Source: Ruminococcus sp.
Lineage (GTDB): Bacteria; Bacillota; Clostridia; Oscillospirales; Ruminococcaceae
DNA length: 63,398 bases
Assembly (NCBI GenBank): GCA_021202895.1
Contig: JAJQCE010000027.1
Span: 1-63,398, forward strand
Reading direction: 5' to 3'
Shown here: positions 1 to 8,561 of the stretch, piece by piece
Position numbering within the stretch: position 1 is the first letter of the stretch
Layout: every line of letters starts with the position of its first letter
Notes under the pieces: generated by a model
Seen by the model: the letters and a program-made list of their open reading frames with translations, nothing else
The model's database searches: none
What the model was told of the DNA's origin: nothing
Program-made: the position numbers and the translations under genes

Positions 1-45
1 TTCCTTTTTATCACCGAACCAGTCTTTGTTTGACGGTTTTTTCAT
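1..45 (-). CDS. 5' end of an unidentified gene running off the window
   Basis: On the minus strand an ATG at 45 opens a frame beginning MKKPSNKDWFGDKKE that leaves the window at position 1. The same 15 codons start a 26-residue ORF at 179. This copy may be the start of the real downstream gene, with the 179 copy a duplicated 5' end. No Shine-Dalgarno site is evident, so coding is uncertain. The product is not recognised. Confidence 0.3.
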   Translation of the reverse strand, partial: MKKPSNKDWFGDKKE

Positions 46-98
46 GATATTTTTTAAAGGAATGCGTTCGGCATTTTGAAAACTAAAAAACCTCTAGT

Positions 99-179
99 TT
101 ACTTTGATTCTCGTTTCAAAATGCTTCGGATCTTTTCCTTTTTATCACCGAACCAGTCTTTGTTTGACGGTTTTTTCAT
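99..179 (-). CDS. 26-residue ORF, duplicated 5' gene fragment
   Basis: A minus-strand ORF starts MKKPSNKDWFGDKKE, continues with a basic tail and stops at 99. Its first 15 codons are identical in sequence to the partial frame at 1-45. The extreme lysine/arginine content and lack of a clear ribosome site make it more likely a duplicated gene start than a working gene. It lies downstream of metG on the same strand. Confidence 0.3.
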   Translation of the reverse strand: MKKPSNKDWFGDKKEKIRSILKRESK

Positions 180-259
180 GATATTTTTTTAAAGGAATGC
201 CGTTCGGCATTTTAAAAACGTAAGCTAGGCTTTGAACGCTTTGCTTTGCAAGCGGTATT

Positions 260-2203
260 TCAACGTATTTTTGTTCCGTTCGGAAGCGACTGGTCGGGGA
301 AGATTACTCCTGCTCCGCCTTCAGCGGTATCGGCGGCGCAAATCATTCCGTTTGATTCAACTCCGCACAGCTTGACAGGCTTTAAATTAGCGACAAGAAT
401 TATTTTCTTTCCGACTAAATCCTCAGGCTTGTACCACTCGGCAATGCCTGAAACCACCTGCCTGCCGCCTAGGCCGTCGTCAAGCTGCAAGCAAAGCAGC
501 TTCTTTGACCTTTTAACCTTTTCGCAGGATTTAACCTCTGCTATGCGCAGATCCAGCTTCGCAAAATCGTCAATAGTGATTTCGTCCGCAACGGGAGCAG
601 CTTTAAAGCCGCTATCCGATTGCTCGCTTGCCTTTTGCTCGCCGATAATCTTATTAAGCTCGTCAATTTCCTTGTCAACATCAAATCTAGGGAAGATAAT
701 ATCTCCTCTCCTGACAGTGACGTTTTTTGGCAAAACGTTCCACTTCGCCGCATTTTCATAGGTTATATCGCTTTCAGACGCACCAATTTGCTCAAAAATC
801 TTCGGCATGGTAGACGGCATAAAGCTGTTGAGCAGTGTGGCAATTATCCTTATAGACTCAAGCAGATTATAAAGCACTGTCGCAAGGCGAGCCTTGTTTT
901 TCTCGTCCTTTGCCAAAATCCACGGCTCAGTTTCATCTATATATTTATTTGAACGTGACACAAGTGTAAAGATTTCAGCCAAAGCGTCATTTATCTGCGT
1001 TTTGTCAACAAATTCATCAACTCTTTCTCTAAGCGCAAGAGCCTGAGAAATAAGCTCGTCGTCAAATTCGCCCTCCTGACGCTCTTTAATCAGCGTCGAA
1101 CCAAAATACTTTTGAGCCATAGCAACTGTACGCGAAACCAGATTGCCAAGTCCGTTCGCAAGGTCGGAATTTATCCTGTTAATCATAACCTCGTTTGAGA
1201 AAGAGCTGTCTGCGCCAAGAGCCATTTCACGCATAATATGATAGCGTATAGCATCTGAGCCGTATCTTTCACCCAAAATAAACGGATCTACAACATTTCC
1301 CAGAGACTTCGACATTTTCTGCCCATTAAAGGTGATCCAGCCGTGAACAGCCAGATGCTCGGGCAGCGGCAGTTCCAGTGCCATTAAAATCGCAGGCCAG
1401 ATTATAGCGTGGAATCTCATAATATCCTTTGCCACCATGTGAACGTCCGCAGGCCAGAACTTATCAAAATCATCGTATCTACCATTTTGATAACCAAGCG
1501 CCGTGCAATAGTTTGACAGTGCGTCCACCCAGACGTAAACCACGTGTCCCGGGTCGAAGGTCACTGGTATTCCCCATGTAAAGGAGGTTCTCGAAACGCA
1601 CAAATCCTCAAGTCCCGGCTTGATGAAGTTGTTTACCAGCTCCGCCGCACGGGTTTTTGGTCTTAAATAGTCAGTTTCAGTCAGCAGCTTCTCAATCCTG
1701 TCGGCAAATGGCGACATTTTAAAGAAATACGCTTCCTCACTTGCCTCCTTAACCTCACGGTGACACTCAGGGCAGCAGCCGTTTTCGTCAAGCTGAGATG
1801 AAGTCCAGAAGCTCTCGCAGGGAGTGCAGTATTTGCCCTTGTACTCGCCCTTATAGATATAACCTCTGTCGTAAAGCTCGTTAAAAATCTTCTGAACCGC
1901 TTCAACGTGATAATCGTCAGTAGTTCTTATATATCTGTCATAGCTTATGTTCATATACTCCCAGAGCTTTTTGTAGTTGAGAACAACCTCGTCAACATAC
2001 TCCTTTGGCGTCACACCAAGCCCCTTGGCCTTTTCCTCAATTTTCTGACCATGCTCGTCCGTTCCCGTGAGGAACATAACGTCATAGCCCTGCATTCGCT
2101 TGTACCTCGCAATTGAATCGCACGCAACGGTGGTATAGCAGTGTCCGATATGCGGATTGCCCGACGGATAATAAATCGGCGTAGTAATGTAAAACTTTGA
2201 CAT
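260..2203 (-). CDS. metG: Methionine--tRNA ligase
   Basis: Charges tRNA-Met with methionine in the cytoplasm. The 647-residue protein has the class I signature HIGH near residue 20 (in PHIGH), a zinc knuckle around residues 125-150 (CTPC then CCPEC), and KMSKS near residue 300. A C-terminal EMAP/Trbp111-type tRNA-binding domain fills about the last 105 residues (KLDLRIAEVKSCEKVKRSKK). Length and domain order match the long bacterial MetG form. The ATG at 2203 is chosen over the TTG one codon upstream because GGGAGG sits 8 bases before it. It has its own consensus promoter and looks monocistronic. No T-box or SAM riboswitch fits in the short leader. Confidence 0.97.
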   Translation of the reverse strand: MSKFYITTPIYYPSGNPHIGHCYTTVACDSIARYKRMQGYDVMFLTGTDEHGQKIEEKAKGLGVTPKEYVDEVVLNYKKLWEYMNISYDRYIRTTDDYHVEAVQKIFNELYDRGYIYKGEYKGKYCTPCESFWTSSQLDENGCCPECHREVKEASEEAYFFKMSPFADRIEKLLTETDYLRPKTRAAELVNNFIKPGLEDLCVSRTSFTWGIPVTFDPGHVVYVWVDALSNYCTALGYQNGRYDDFDKFWPADVHMVAKDIMRFHAIIWPAILMALELPLPEHLAVHGWITFNGQKMSKSLGNVVDPFILGERYGSDAIRYHIMREMALGADSSFSNEVMINRINSDLANGLGNLVSRTVAMAQKYFGSTLIKERQEGEFDDELISQALALRERVDEFVDKTQINDALAEIFTLVSRSNKYIDETEPWILAKDEKNKARLATVLYNLLESIRIIATLLNSFMPSTMPKIFEQIGASESDITYENAAKWNVLPKNVTVRRGDIIFPRFDVDKEIDELNKIIGEQKASEQSDSGFKAAPVADEITIDDFAKLDLRIAEVKSCEKVKRSKKLLCLQLDDGLGGRQVVSGIAEWYKPEDLVGKKIILVANLKPVKLCGVESNGMICAADTAEGGAGVIFPDQSLPNGTKIR

Positions 2204-2248
2204 CAAAAATTCCTCCCAGAAATATTTTATATTTTCTCCCTCTCTTTT

Positions 2249-2277
2249 ATTATACCCTTATTTTCTCACTTTGTCAA
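2249..2277 (-). promoter_or_regulatory. Sigma-A promoter of metG
   Basis: On the minus strand, TTGACA (2272-2277), a 17 bp spacer and TATAAT (2249-2254) lie just upstream of the metG ribosome site. It is a perfect consensus promoter. Confidence 0.85.
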
Positions 2278-2351
2278 GTCCTATTTTTAAAATATAGTTC
2301 TGAGCATTGTTCAATTCTCAATAACATCCTGTCGCATTTGAGCGGCTTAAA

Positions 2352-2504
2352 CGGCTCTGTGCTTTTTAAACACCTACCTCTATATGCTGAGATGTATACA
2401 GCTGATAATAATCACCCTTTTTCGCCATAAGCTCATCGTGAGTGCCGCACTCGGTTATTCCCTTTTGGTCTATGTACATGATACGGTCGCAGTTTTTTAT
2501 CGTT
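2352..2504 (-). pseudogene. Detached copy of the 3' end of the ABC exporter gene
   Basis: This stretch repeats 5005-5157, the end of the ABC transporter gene at 5019-6800. Positions 2381-2504 and 5034-5157 are identical over 124 bp. The part covering the last codons and stop (2352-2380) has diverged. It encodes only the post-H-loop tail of the ATPase (RIMYIDQKGITECGTHDEL) and has no start. It forms the left member of a direct repeat bracketing the protease island. The rest of 2278-2640 is A+T-rich and shows nothing else I can name. Confidence 0.85.
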
Positions 2505-2648
2505 ATACACCTTTATAGGTTGTTTGTCAAGTGTTAATATTTTATATAAGTGGATGTGAGAATATTAACTTGATTTAGCAATTTTAGCCAAATTTACTCG
2601 CTGATTTTTGTGCATTTGTACAATTTTTAGACTTAACAAAAAAATTAC

Positions 2649-2678
2649 TTGACTTTTACTTAAATATGGTGGTATAAT
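2649..2678 (+). promoter_or_regulatory. Sigma-A promoter of the protease-lipoprotein operon
   Basis: TTGACT (2649-2654), an 18 bp spacer and TATAAT (2673-2678) precede the short leader ORF and the protease gene. Confidence 0.75.
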
Positions 2679-2716
2679 ACAAATAATAGAAATTTTAAAG
2701 CAAGGAGATGATACCG

Positions 2717-2755
2717 ATGGAAAACAACAGACAAACGCATTTTTTTAAAATTTAA
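2717..2755 (+). CDS. 12-residue leader peptide or degraded gene start
   Basis: ATG at 2717 opens MENNRQTHFFKI and stops at 2753-2755. It has a strong ribosome site (AAGGAGATGA) 5-6 bases upstream, better than that of the protease 15 bases downstream. It could couple translation into the protease gene or be the stump of an older gene. No regulatory hairpin is obvious. Confidence 0.45.
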   Translation: MENNRQTHFFKI

Positions 2756-2769
2756 AAAGGGTGATACTA

Positions 2770-4008
2770 ATGATTAAAAGAATATTTTCAGTTTTAGTTT
2801 CCTTAACGTTAATGAGCAATGCTATTTCTTTTATAAGTGTTCAAGCGCTTAGTATTGACGAGGTTTATGTTTCCGAGGAAACGGCACAACAGGAATATGA
2901 TGAATTGATATATAGTTTTGTATATGGTGAAAATGCCGCAGCTGCAACTTCTAATTTAAGCATTGGTATGTCAGAAACTCAAGTTGACTATCCTAGTAAT
3001 TATGCGGATGCTTGCTATGATGCCAATGGAAGCAATAAACTTGACATTTATTTGACCGATGATGATGTTAATGAGTATTTGCATATACTTGATTATAGCA
3101 CGGTTGAATTTCATCAGGTTGATTATTCAATGGAGGATTTGCTCGAAGCAAAGGATGCAGTTTTGCCTTACATGGGTGAATATAATATCATAAGTTCCGC
3201 ACTTATACAAAAGGATAATACCATAGAGATTATTGGAGATGCTGATTTTTCTATTACTGATTTTTATGAGCTAGTTGATGATTTAAACATAGACGCAAAT
3301 ATATTCGATGTCAGCATTGATGAGGATCTTGAAATTACTACAACAGCTAGTACAGCAACTAGAGGATCGGAAGTATACACATCAATTAATTGTGCAACTA
3401 TTGGTTTTAATGCATACAAAAGCAGTACAGGTCAATACGGAATTGTTACCGCAGGACATTTTCTGGCAAGTTTAAAGCCTGAAAAAATAATTTATGTTAA
3501 TGGTACAGTTATTAATTCAGTAGGTTACTCTACATACAAATTTGATGGTATAGACGCTGCATTTATTCCATTTTACAGTACTTCTGTTTGGACGTCCACA
3601 AGTGTATTTCAGTCCACTTCGGAGTATGGATTTATAAAATCAATCAAGTATGCATCAAGTTCACTTGAAGGAACTACCGTTAAAAAATATGGAGTTACAA
3701 CTGGTGTTGAATCTGGAACAATATTAAGCATATCCGTAAATATGACAGTTAATGATGAAGAATCTGGCACATCCGCAACTATTACAGATATGTTGAAATG
3801 TTCAAATAAAAATATGCATGGTGACAGTGGAGGTCCTATCGGTATAGTAAGCGGCAGTTCAAGTCCATACTCAATGTCGCTAATGGCTATAACAACTTCA
3901 ATGGATACCCATTATAGTGATGAAGAAGATAACGAAATAGGCTATACATACGCCACAAAAGTAACAAATATTGTTGGTCAATTAGGCGTAACTGTTGTAA
4001 CAGCCTGA
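2770..4008 (+). CDS. Secreted trypsin-like serine protease (S1, streptogrisin-like)
   Basis: An exported precursor of 412 residues. ATG 2770 is preferred to the upstream GTG because AAAGGG lies just before it. Residues 1-28 form a signal peptide ending near VQA. A likely propeptide runs to about residue 200, rich in Asp/Glu and followed by a TTTASTATRG linker. The chymotrypsin-fold catalytic domain follows. The triad is visible: H230 in VTAGHF, D262 in GIDAAF, S353 in GDSGGP. The Cys that usually follows the catalytic His in this family (TAGHC) is Phe here, so the usual disulfide is missing. It is 14 bases from the downstream lipoprotein gene and probably co-transcribed. The substrate is unknown. 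Confidence 0.85.
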   Translation: MIKRIFSVLVSLTLMSNAISFISVQALSIDEVYVSEETAQQEYDELIYSFVYGENAAAATSNLSIGMSETQVDYPSNYADACYDANGSNKLDIYLTDDDVNEYLHILDYSTVEFHQVDYSMEDLLEAKDAVLPYMGEYNIISSALIQKDNTIEIIGDADFSITDFYELVDDLNIDANIFDVSIDEDLEITTTASTATRGSEVYTSINCATIGFNAYKSSTGQYGIVTAGHFLASLKPEKIIYVNGTVINSVGYSTYKFDGIDAAFIPFYSTSVWTSTSVFQSTSEYGFIKSIKYASSSLEGTTVKKYGVTTGVESGTILSISVNMTVNDEESGTSATITDMLKCSNKNMHGDSGGPIGIVSGSSSPYSMSLMAITTSMDTHYSDEEDNEIGYTYATKVTNIVGQLGVTVVTA

Positions 4009-4022
4009 AAGGAGGAACCCTT

Positions 4023-4730
4023 ATGAAAAACAAAATCTTAATTTTTGCTCTTATACTCTGTTCATTAGCGTTCACTTCATGTGGAAAAGTTGATGACACT
4101 GGCAGCAGTATACCAGCAGCAGATTCCTCCTCCGTAACTGAAAGTGAAGAAATGGATAGCACTGAATCAGAAGAAACGGTCGAATCCTCCTCCGTATCCG
4201 AAAGTTATGAAACTTCAAGCAGTGAATCAGAAGATGTTGAAGAAGACGAGGAATCCTCACAGGCTGACGAATCCTCTGAGGCGGAAGAATCAGAGACTGA
4301 ACAAACGGAGCCAACTCAAATAGGCTACGAATGGGTTTCCGACACCGAGATAATGTCGACCGATGGCGTTATAAGCAGCAGCTATGAATTTAGTAAGGAT
4401 GGAAATATGCTATATGTCACTGTTACAATAACTAACAACGGTGATAATCGTATTGTAACCTCGTATGATGGTTCATATCTTCAAGCCGTGACCGATCTTA
4501 CAGAACAAGGAATCACCTGGGCTAATCCACTTAATATAACAAAAATAGAAGCCGGAGAATCAGTGACTTTTGATAGTTCGTGGGAACTTGAGGAGGGCTG
4601 GAGCACGGCGGATGTTTCGTTTTACTTTCGTCCTAAATGCACTGATGAAACAGACAATATAGAATATAGCAATGAGTACTCAGTTGAAAAAGGAGTAGGA
4701 GCGGTAAGCTTCACCCTTGAAAACGAATAA
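4023..4730 (+). CDS. Ser/Glu-rich surface lipoprotein, function unknown
   Basis: A 235-residue lipoprotein. Its signal peptide ends in a lipobox (LAFTSC, Cys about residue 20). It is followed by a low-complexity Ser/Glu/Asp spacer of roughly 70 residues with repeated ESSS-type motifs, then a globular beta-rich domain of about 130 residues (YEFSKDGNMLYVTVTITNNG). That domain looks like an Ig-like extracellular fold, but I cannot name its family. It has an AAAGGAGG ribosome site and lies 14 bases after the protease stop, so the two form an operon. It could be a membrane-anchored partner, inhibitor or substrate of the protease; that is inference from position only. Confidence 0.75.
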   Translation: MKNKILIFALILCSLAFTSCGKVDDTGSSIPAADSSSVTESEEMDSTESEETVESSSVSESYETSSSESEDVEEDEESSQADESSEAEESETEQTEPTQIGYEWVSDTEIMSTDGVISSSYEFSKDGNMLYVTVTITNNGDNRIVTSYDGSYLQAVTDLTEQGITWANPLNITKIEAGESVTFDSSWELEEGWSTADVSFYFRPKCTDETDNIEYSNEYSVEKGVGAVSFTLENE

Positions 4731-4738
4731 AGCTATTA

Positions 4739-4771
4739 GTGAGACCGCAGATGCTGCGGTCTCACTTTTTT
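4739..4771 (+). terminator. Intrinsic terminator of the protease-lipoprotein operon
   Basis: An 11 bp perfect stem (GTGAGACCGCA / TGCGGTCTCAC) with a short loop is followed by six T. Confidence 0.92.
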
Positions 4772-4830
4772 GTCTGCGATATATTGTAATAAATTCAACA
4801 GTAATTGCACACTAAAATGATAATACCAAT

Positions 4831-5022
4831 ATAAAAACACTAAAGCGAATTACGGCAGTATGTTCAGCACTGATGCTGACACTTGTACTTGGAGATTGTT
4901 CCAGTGCTTCGGGTGACGATTTGAACGAATATGTTGACTTGGTTGAGGTGAGTGATACCGATTCTATCGAGACTATTCCAGAGGAATCCGAGACTGAGCT
5001 TGAGCGGCTCTGTGTTTTTTAA
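4831..5022 (+). pseudogene. 5' fragment of a solute-binding lipoprotein gene
   Basis: The frame reads (I)KTLKRITAVCSALMLTL then a lipoprotein-like Cys and SSASGDD, and ends EESETELERLCVF-stop. It parallels the start of the intact solute-binding lipoprotein at 37334 (MKTYKCFAAGLAALMLTMG ... EGSETELEWL). The initiation codon is ATA instead of ATG. Homology stops exactly where the 5005-5157 repeat begins, so the remaining 400-odd codons are lost. It has no ribosome site of its own. It is a remnant, 60 bases downstream of the terminator of the protease operon. Confidence 0.7.
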
Positions 5023-5157
5023 GCCTCAACCGTTATATGCTGAGATGTATACAGCTGATAATAATCACCCTTTTTCGCCATAAGCTCATCGTGAGTGCCG
5101 CACTCGGTTATTCCCTTTTGGTCTATGTACATGATACGGTCGCAGTTTTTTATCGTT
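5005..5157. repeat. Right copy of the direct repeat bracketing the protease island
   Basis: This copy is the genuine 3' end of the ABC exporter gene. It matches 2352-2504, with 124 bp exact (5034-5157 against 2381-2504). The repeats lie in the same orientation about 2.65 kb apart. Confidence 0.85.
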
Positions 5158-6800
5158 GACAGACGATGTGCGATAATCACAGAGGTTCTGCCCTTCAGAA
5201 GCTCGTCAAGTCCCTGCTGCAAGAGCCGTTCGGTGCGTGCGTCAATTGAGGATGTCGCTTCGTCAAGAACCAAAATCTTCGGGTCTGAAATTAAAGTTCT
5301 CGCAAAGGAAATAAGCTGCTTTTCGCCTGCTGAAAAATTAGTTCCTCGCTCGTTCACCTCGGTGTCGTAGCCCTTGTCCATATCCTTTATAAACTCGTCC
5401 GCTCTGACTGTGCGCGAGGCGTTTACTATCTCGTCTAAGCTTGCGTTAAGCTTGCCGTAGCGTATATTATCTAAAACTGTGCCGCTGAAAATAAAGCTGT
5501 CCTGAAGCATAATTCCCATCTGTGAGCGCAGGGATTTCAGCGTCACCTCGCTTATATCCTCGCCGTCGATTTTTATATGACCGCTGTCAATATCGTAAAA
5601 GCGTGAGAGCAGCGACACAATCGTTGATTTTCCTGCTCCAGTAGGTCCTACAAGCGCAATGCTTTCGCCCGCCTTTATTTCAAAGGAAACATTCTCAAGA
5701 ACCGTATTGCCCTCCTCATAGCTGAACGTAACGTTTTCAAAGCTTATATTTCCGACAATCTCAGGCATCTCATGAGCGTTTTCCTTGTCGCAGATGGTTA
5801 CAGGCTCGTCAAGAGTTTCAAATATTCGCTCAAGATACGCTATGTTGTTGACAAAATCGTTATACAGATTAGCAAGGCTGCCTATCGGCCCCCAGAATCT
5901 TGAAGCATAGCTTGACATCGCAACTATAATGCCAAGTGAAACGGAAGCAGGAGTCAGAATAATAAGTCCTACAAAATAAATCGCCGCAATCAAAAAGCTT
6001 GAAATAAGATCCGTTATCGGAAAGAGCAGGTTAGAATATTTAACCGCCCTCATCCAGCTTTTGCGATACTTGTTTGAAAGCCTGTCGAAAATCCCCTCAT
6101 TCTCTTCCTCACGGGTAAAAATCTGCGTCACCCTCACTCCCGTAACGCTTTCCTCAAGATAAGCGTTGAGGTTTGAGCTTTTGTTCGATACGTCCTGCCA
6201 AGCCTTTCTCTGTCTGCTTTTGATGAAAAATACCACAAGCAAAAACAGCGGTATTCCTGCAAGCACCAAAAGCGAAAGCCTGACGTCTACAAAGAACATA
6301 AATATCATAATAAAAATTATATTTAGAAGCTCCAGTATTACATTTATAATTCCGTTTGAAAGCATATCTGAAACAGAGTTTACATAGTTTACAACCCTTA
6401 TCAGAATCTTTCCGTGAGGACGATCGTCATAGTACTGAAACGGCAGCTCCTGCAAATGTGCGAAAAGGTCTGTTCTTATATCGTATATAATATCCTGTCC
6501 TACCACCGTCATTATCCTTGAACGGATATTAGAAAACGCAATTGAAAGCGCATAGGTAAGCGTCAGCAAAACGCTCAGGAGCACAAGCTGAGAAGCATTT
6601 TTATCAGGAATCGTTTCATCAAGCGCATACTGCGTTATAAGCGGAGCTAAAAGTGATGAAAGCGAAGCGAAAATACTCAGCACGAATGCGGTTATCATTT
6701 TTGCTTTGTGCTTTTTTATGTAGACATAGGAACGCTTTAAATGTTTAATATCAAACGGCGTTTCCAAAACCTCGTCTATGTCGTAACGATTTCTTGACAT
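5019..6800 (-). CDS. ABC exporter half-transporter, catalytic-site subunit
   Basis: A 593-residue membrane-ATPase fusion of the type IV exporter family. Six membrane segments lie in about the first 310 residues, with the nucleotide-binding domain after that. Walker A is GPTGAGKST. Walker B is ILVLDE, keeping the catalytic Glu. The H-loop is IIAHRLST. The ABC signature is the degenerate FSAGE rather than LSGGQ. Its partner has the opposite pattern, so the two should form a heterodimer with one working and one degenerate ATP site, as in LmrCD or TM287/288. Its ATG lies 3 bases after the partner's stop. The transported substrate cannot be read from sequence; lipid, peptide or drug export are the usual roles. 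Confidence 0.9.
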   Translation of the reverse strand: MSRNRYDIDEVLETPFDIKHLKRSYVYIKKHKAKMITAFVLSIFASLSSLLAPLITQYALDETIPDKNASQLVLLSVLLTLTYALSIAFSNIRSRIMTVVGQDIIYDIRTDLFAHLQELPFQYYDDRPHGKILIRVVNYVNSVSDMLSNGIINVILELLNIIFIMIFMFFVDVRLSLLVLAGIPLFLLVVFFIKSRQRKAWQDVSNKSSNLNAYLEESVTGVRVTQIFTREEENEGIFDRLSNKYRKSWMRAVKYSNLLFPITDLISSFLIAAIYFVGLIILTPASVSLGIIVAMSSYASRFWGPIGSLANLYNDFVNNIAYLERIFETLDEPVTICDKENAHEMPEIVGNISFENVTFSYEEGNTVLENVSFEIKAGESIALVGPTGAGKSTIVSLLSRFYDIDSGHIKIDGEDISEVTLKSLRSQMGIMLQDSFIFSGTVLDNIRYGKLNASLDEIVNASRTVRADEFIKDMDKGYDTEVNERGTNFSAGEKQLISFARTLISDPKILVLDEATSSIDARTERLLQQGLDELLKGRTSVIIAHRLSTIKNCDRIMYIDQKGITECGTHDELMAKKGDYYQLYTSQHITVEA

Positions 6801-6803
6801 CTG

Positions 6804-8561
6804 CTATTCCCCCTTTCCGAAGCCCTCATTCTGGAGAGTAAACACATCATAATAGTAGCCCTTAAGCTTTAAAAGCTCATCGTGGCTTCCCATTTCCTTT
6901 ATTTTTCCCTCGTCAAGTATTATAATTTTATCTGCATCCTTGGTTGAAGAAATTCTCTGCGCAATTATTATCTTCGTGCAGTCAAAATCCAGACTGTTAA
7001 GGCTGTTCTGAATGTGCGCTTCCGTTTCCATATCAACCGCAGATGTAGTGTCGTCAAGAATCAGAATTTTAGGTTTAATTGCTAACGCTCTGGCAAGAGA
7101 AATTCTCTGCTTTTGTCCGCCCGAAAGCCCTACTCCTCTTTCACCGATTATCGTTTCATACCCCTGCGGCATTTTCTCGATAAATTCATCAGCCGCCGCA
7201 AGATAAGCGCACCTTTTAACGTCCTCCTCCGACATAGAAGAATCGCCGTATGCGATATTTCCGTCAATTGTGTCCGAATAGAGCAGAACGTCCTGAGTCG
7301 CCATTCCGATATTTTTGCGAAGCTCCTTTAAGCTTCTGTGACTTACGCTTATTCCGTCAACCATAACCTCGCCGTATGACGGGTCGTAAAAGCGTGGAAT
7401 GAGATTTATAAGCGTGGTTTTTCCTGAACCTGTTTCACCCATAATCGCAACGGTTTCCCCTGCTTTTATGCTGAATGAAATATCGTCAAGCACCTTTTTA
7501 TCGCCGAAGCTGAAGCTTACGTTTTTAAACTCAATATCGCCGTTAAGACTGCCTGTTTTTACAGCGTCCTCTCTGTCTTTTATAAGCGGCTGTGAATAGT
7601 AAATCTCTATAATCTTTGTCGCCGAAGCCATAAATCTCTGAATATCGTTTATGTATGTTCCAAGCATTCTCATAGGATTTTCAATAGCCCAGATAAGACT
7701 TGAAACAGCAACATATTCTCCCATCGTTATTGAGCCGTTTATCAAAAACATTCCGCCACATATCAGCAAAATAACCGACAAAAGATTCGCAAGACCATCC
7801 ATAAAGGGAGAGATATTAAGACGAGTAATCGCAGCTTTTTTGTTGGCGTTTGAATAATTTGAATTTGTTCGCTGAAACTTTTCCTTTTCATAGTCCTCTC
7901 TGGCAAAAGCCTTGACCACTCTGTTTCCTGAAATGTTTTCCTGAGCGTCGGTGTTCATTTTCGCAAGCTTTTCTCTCAGTTCAACATACATAGGTCTGAT
8001 AATCCGCTTAAATATCAAAGCGGCGACAAAAAGAAACGGAGTAACCGAAAGCAGCACAAGCGCCATCTTCACATCAATCGTAAAAAAGTAAACCATTGAA
8101 ACGCAAAACAGTACTACAGAGCTGACAAAGTTTGGAACTACCCACGAAATAGTGTGGCGAACCATATCTAAATCTCCCGTGAGTCTCGTCATCAAATCTC
8201 CCGTGCGGCTGCTGTCGTAAAAGGACATATCCTGACGCTGAACACGCTCGAAAAGGTGCGTGCGCAGGCGATAAACCAAGCCCTGAGAGGAGGTTTCAGC
8301 ACTCATGTTATAGATATACCTCAAAACATCGCTCAAAACTGCTATTCCGATAATCGCAATCAGCAGCAGAAATAAACCGTTCCTGTCATTCGCCAGATTC
8401 TCAGCCGCATTTTCTCCTGTAATGTAATCATCTACAATTTTTGAGCTTAAATGCGGTGAAACTATAGCAGACAAAGCGCATACAACATCCAAAATCAGGC
8501 ACAGCATATACGTTGCTCTGTACCCTTTCATATTCTGACAAAGCCATTTAATCTGAAACAT
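6804..8561 (-). CDS. ABC exporter half-transporter, degenerate-site subunit
   Basis: A 585-residue partner of the downstream half-transporter. It has six membrane segments, then an ATPase domain with Walker A GETGSGKTT and an intact signature LSGGQKQR. Walker B reads ILILDD with Asp where the catalytic Glu should be, and the switch position has AQR in place of the usual His. These substitutions mark the non-hydrolysing site of heterodimeric exporters. It is the first gene of a two-gene operon behind a consensus promoter, with an AAAGGAGAGG ribosome site. Confidence 0.9.
   Translation of the reverse strand: MFQIKWLCQNMKGYRATYMLCLILDVVCALSAIVSPHLSSKIVDDYITGENAAENLANDRNGLFLLLIAIIGIAVLSDVLRYIYNMSAETSSQGLVYRLRTHLFERVQRQDMSFYDSSRTGDLMTRLTGDLDMVRHTISWVVPNFVSSVVLFCVSMVYFFTIDVKMALVLLSVTPFLFVAALIFKRIIRPMYVELREKLAKMNTDAQENISGNRVVKAFAREDYEKEKFQRTNSNYSNANKKAAITRLNISPFMDGLANLLSVILLICGGMFLINGSITMGEYVAVSSLIWAIENPMRMLGTYINDIQRFMASATKIIEIYYSQPLIKDREDAVKTGSLNGDIEFKNVSFSFGDKKVLDDISFSIKAGETVAIMGETGSGKTTLINLIPRFYDPSYGEVMVDGISVSHRSLKELRKNIGMATQDVLLYSDTIDGNIAYGDSSMSEEDVKRCAYLAAADEFIEKMPQGYETIIGERGVGLSGGQKQRISLARALAIKPKILILDDTTSAVDMETEAHIQNSLNSLDFDCTKIIIAQRISSTKDADKIIILDEGKIKEMGSHDELLKLKGYYYDVFTLQNEGFGKGE

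Larger units (their letters stand above)
1..219. repeat. Imperfect tandem repeat, unit 134 bp
   Basis: Positions 1-83 recur at 135-219 with a few differences: one extra T in the T-run, one extra C in the short palindrome, and G to A near the end. Each copy carries a short palindrome (AATGC-CGTTCG-GCATT type) followed, on the minus strand, by an ATG and the same 15 codons. The first copy is cut by the window edge. Confidence 0.85.

Noticed and set aside
2204-2260. T-box or SAM riboswitch for metG
   Set aside because: The leader between promoter and start is only about 45 bases, too short for either structure. The same applies to glyQS.
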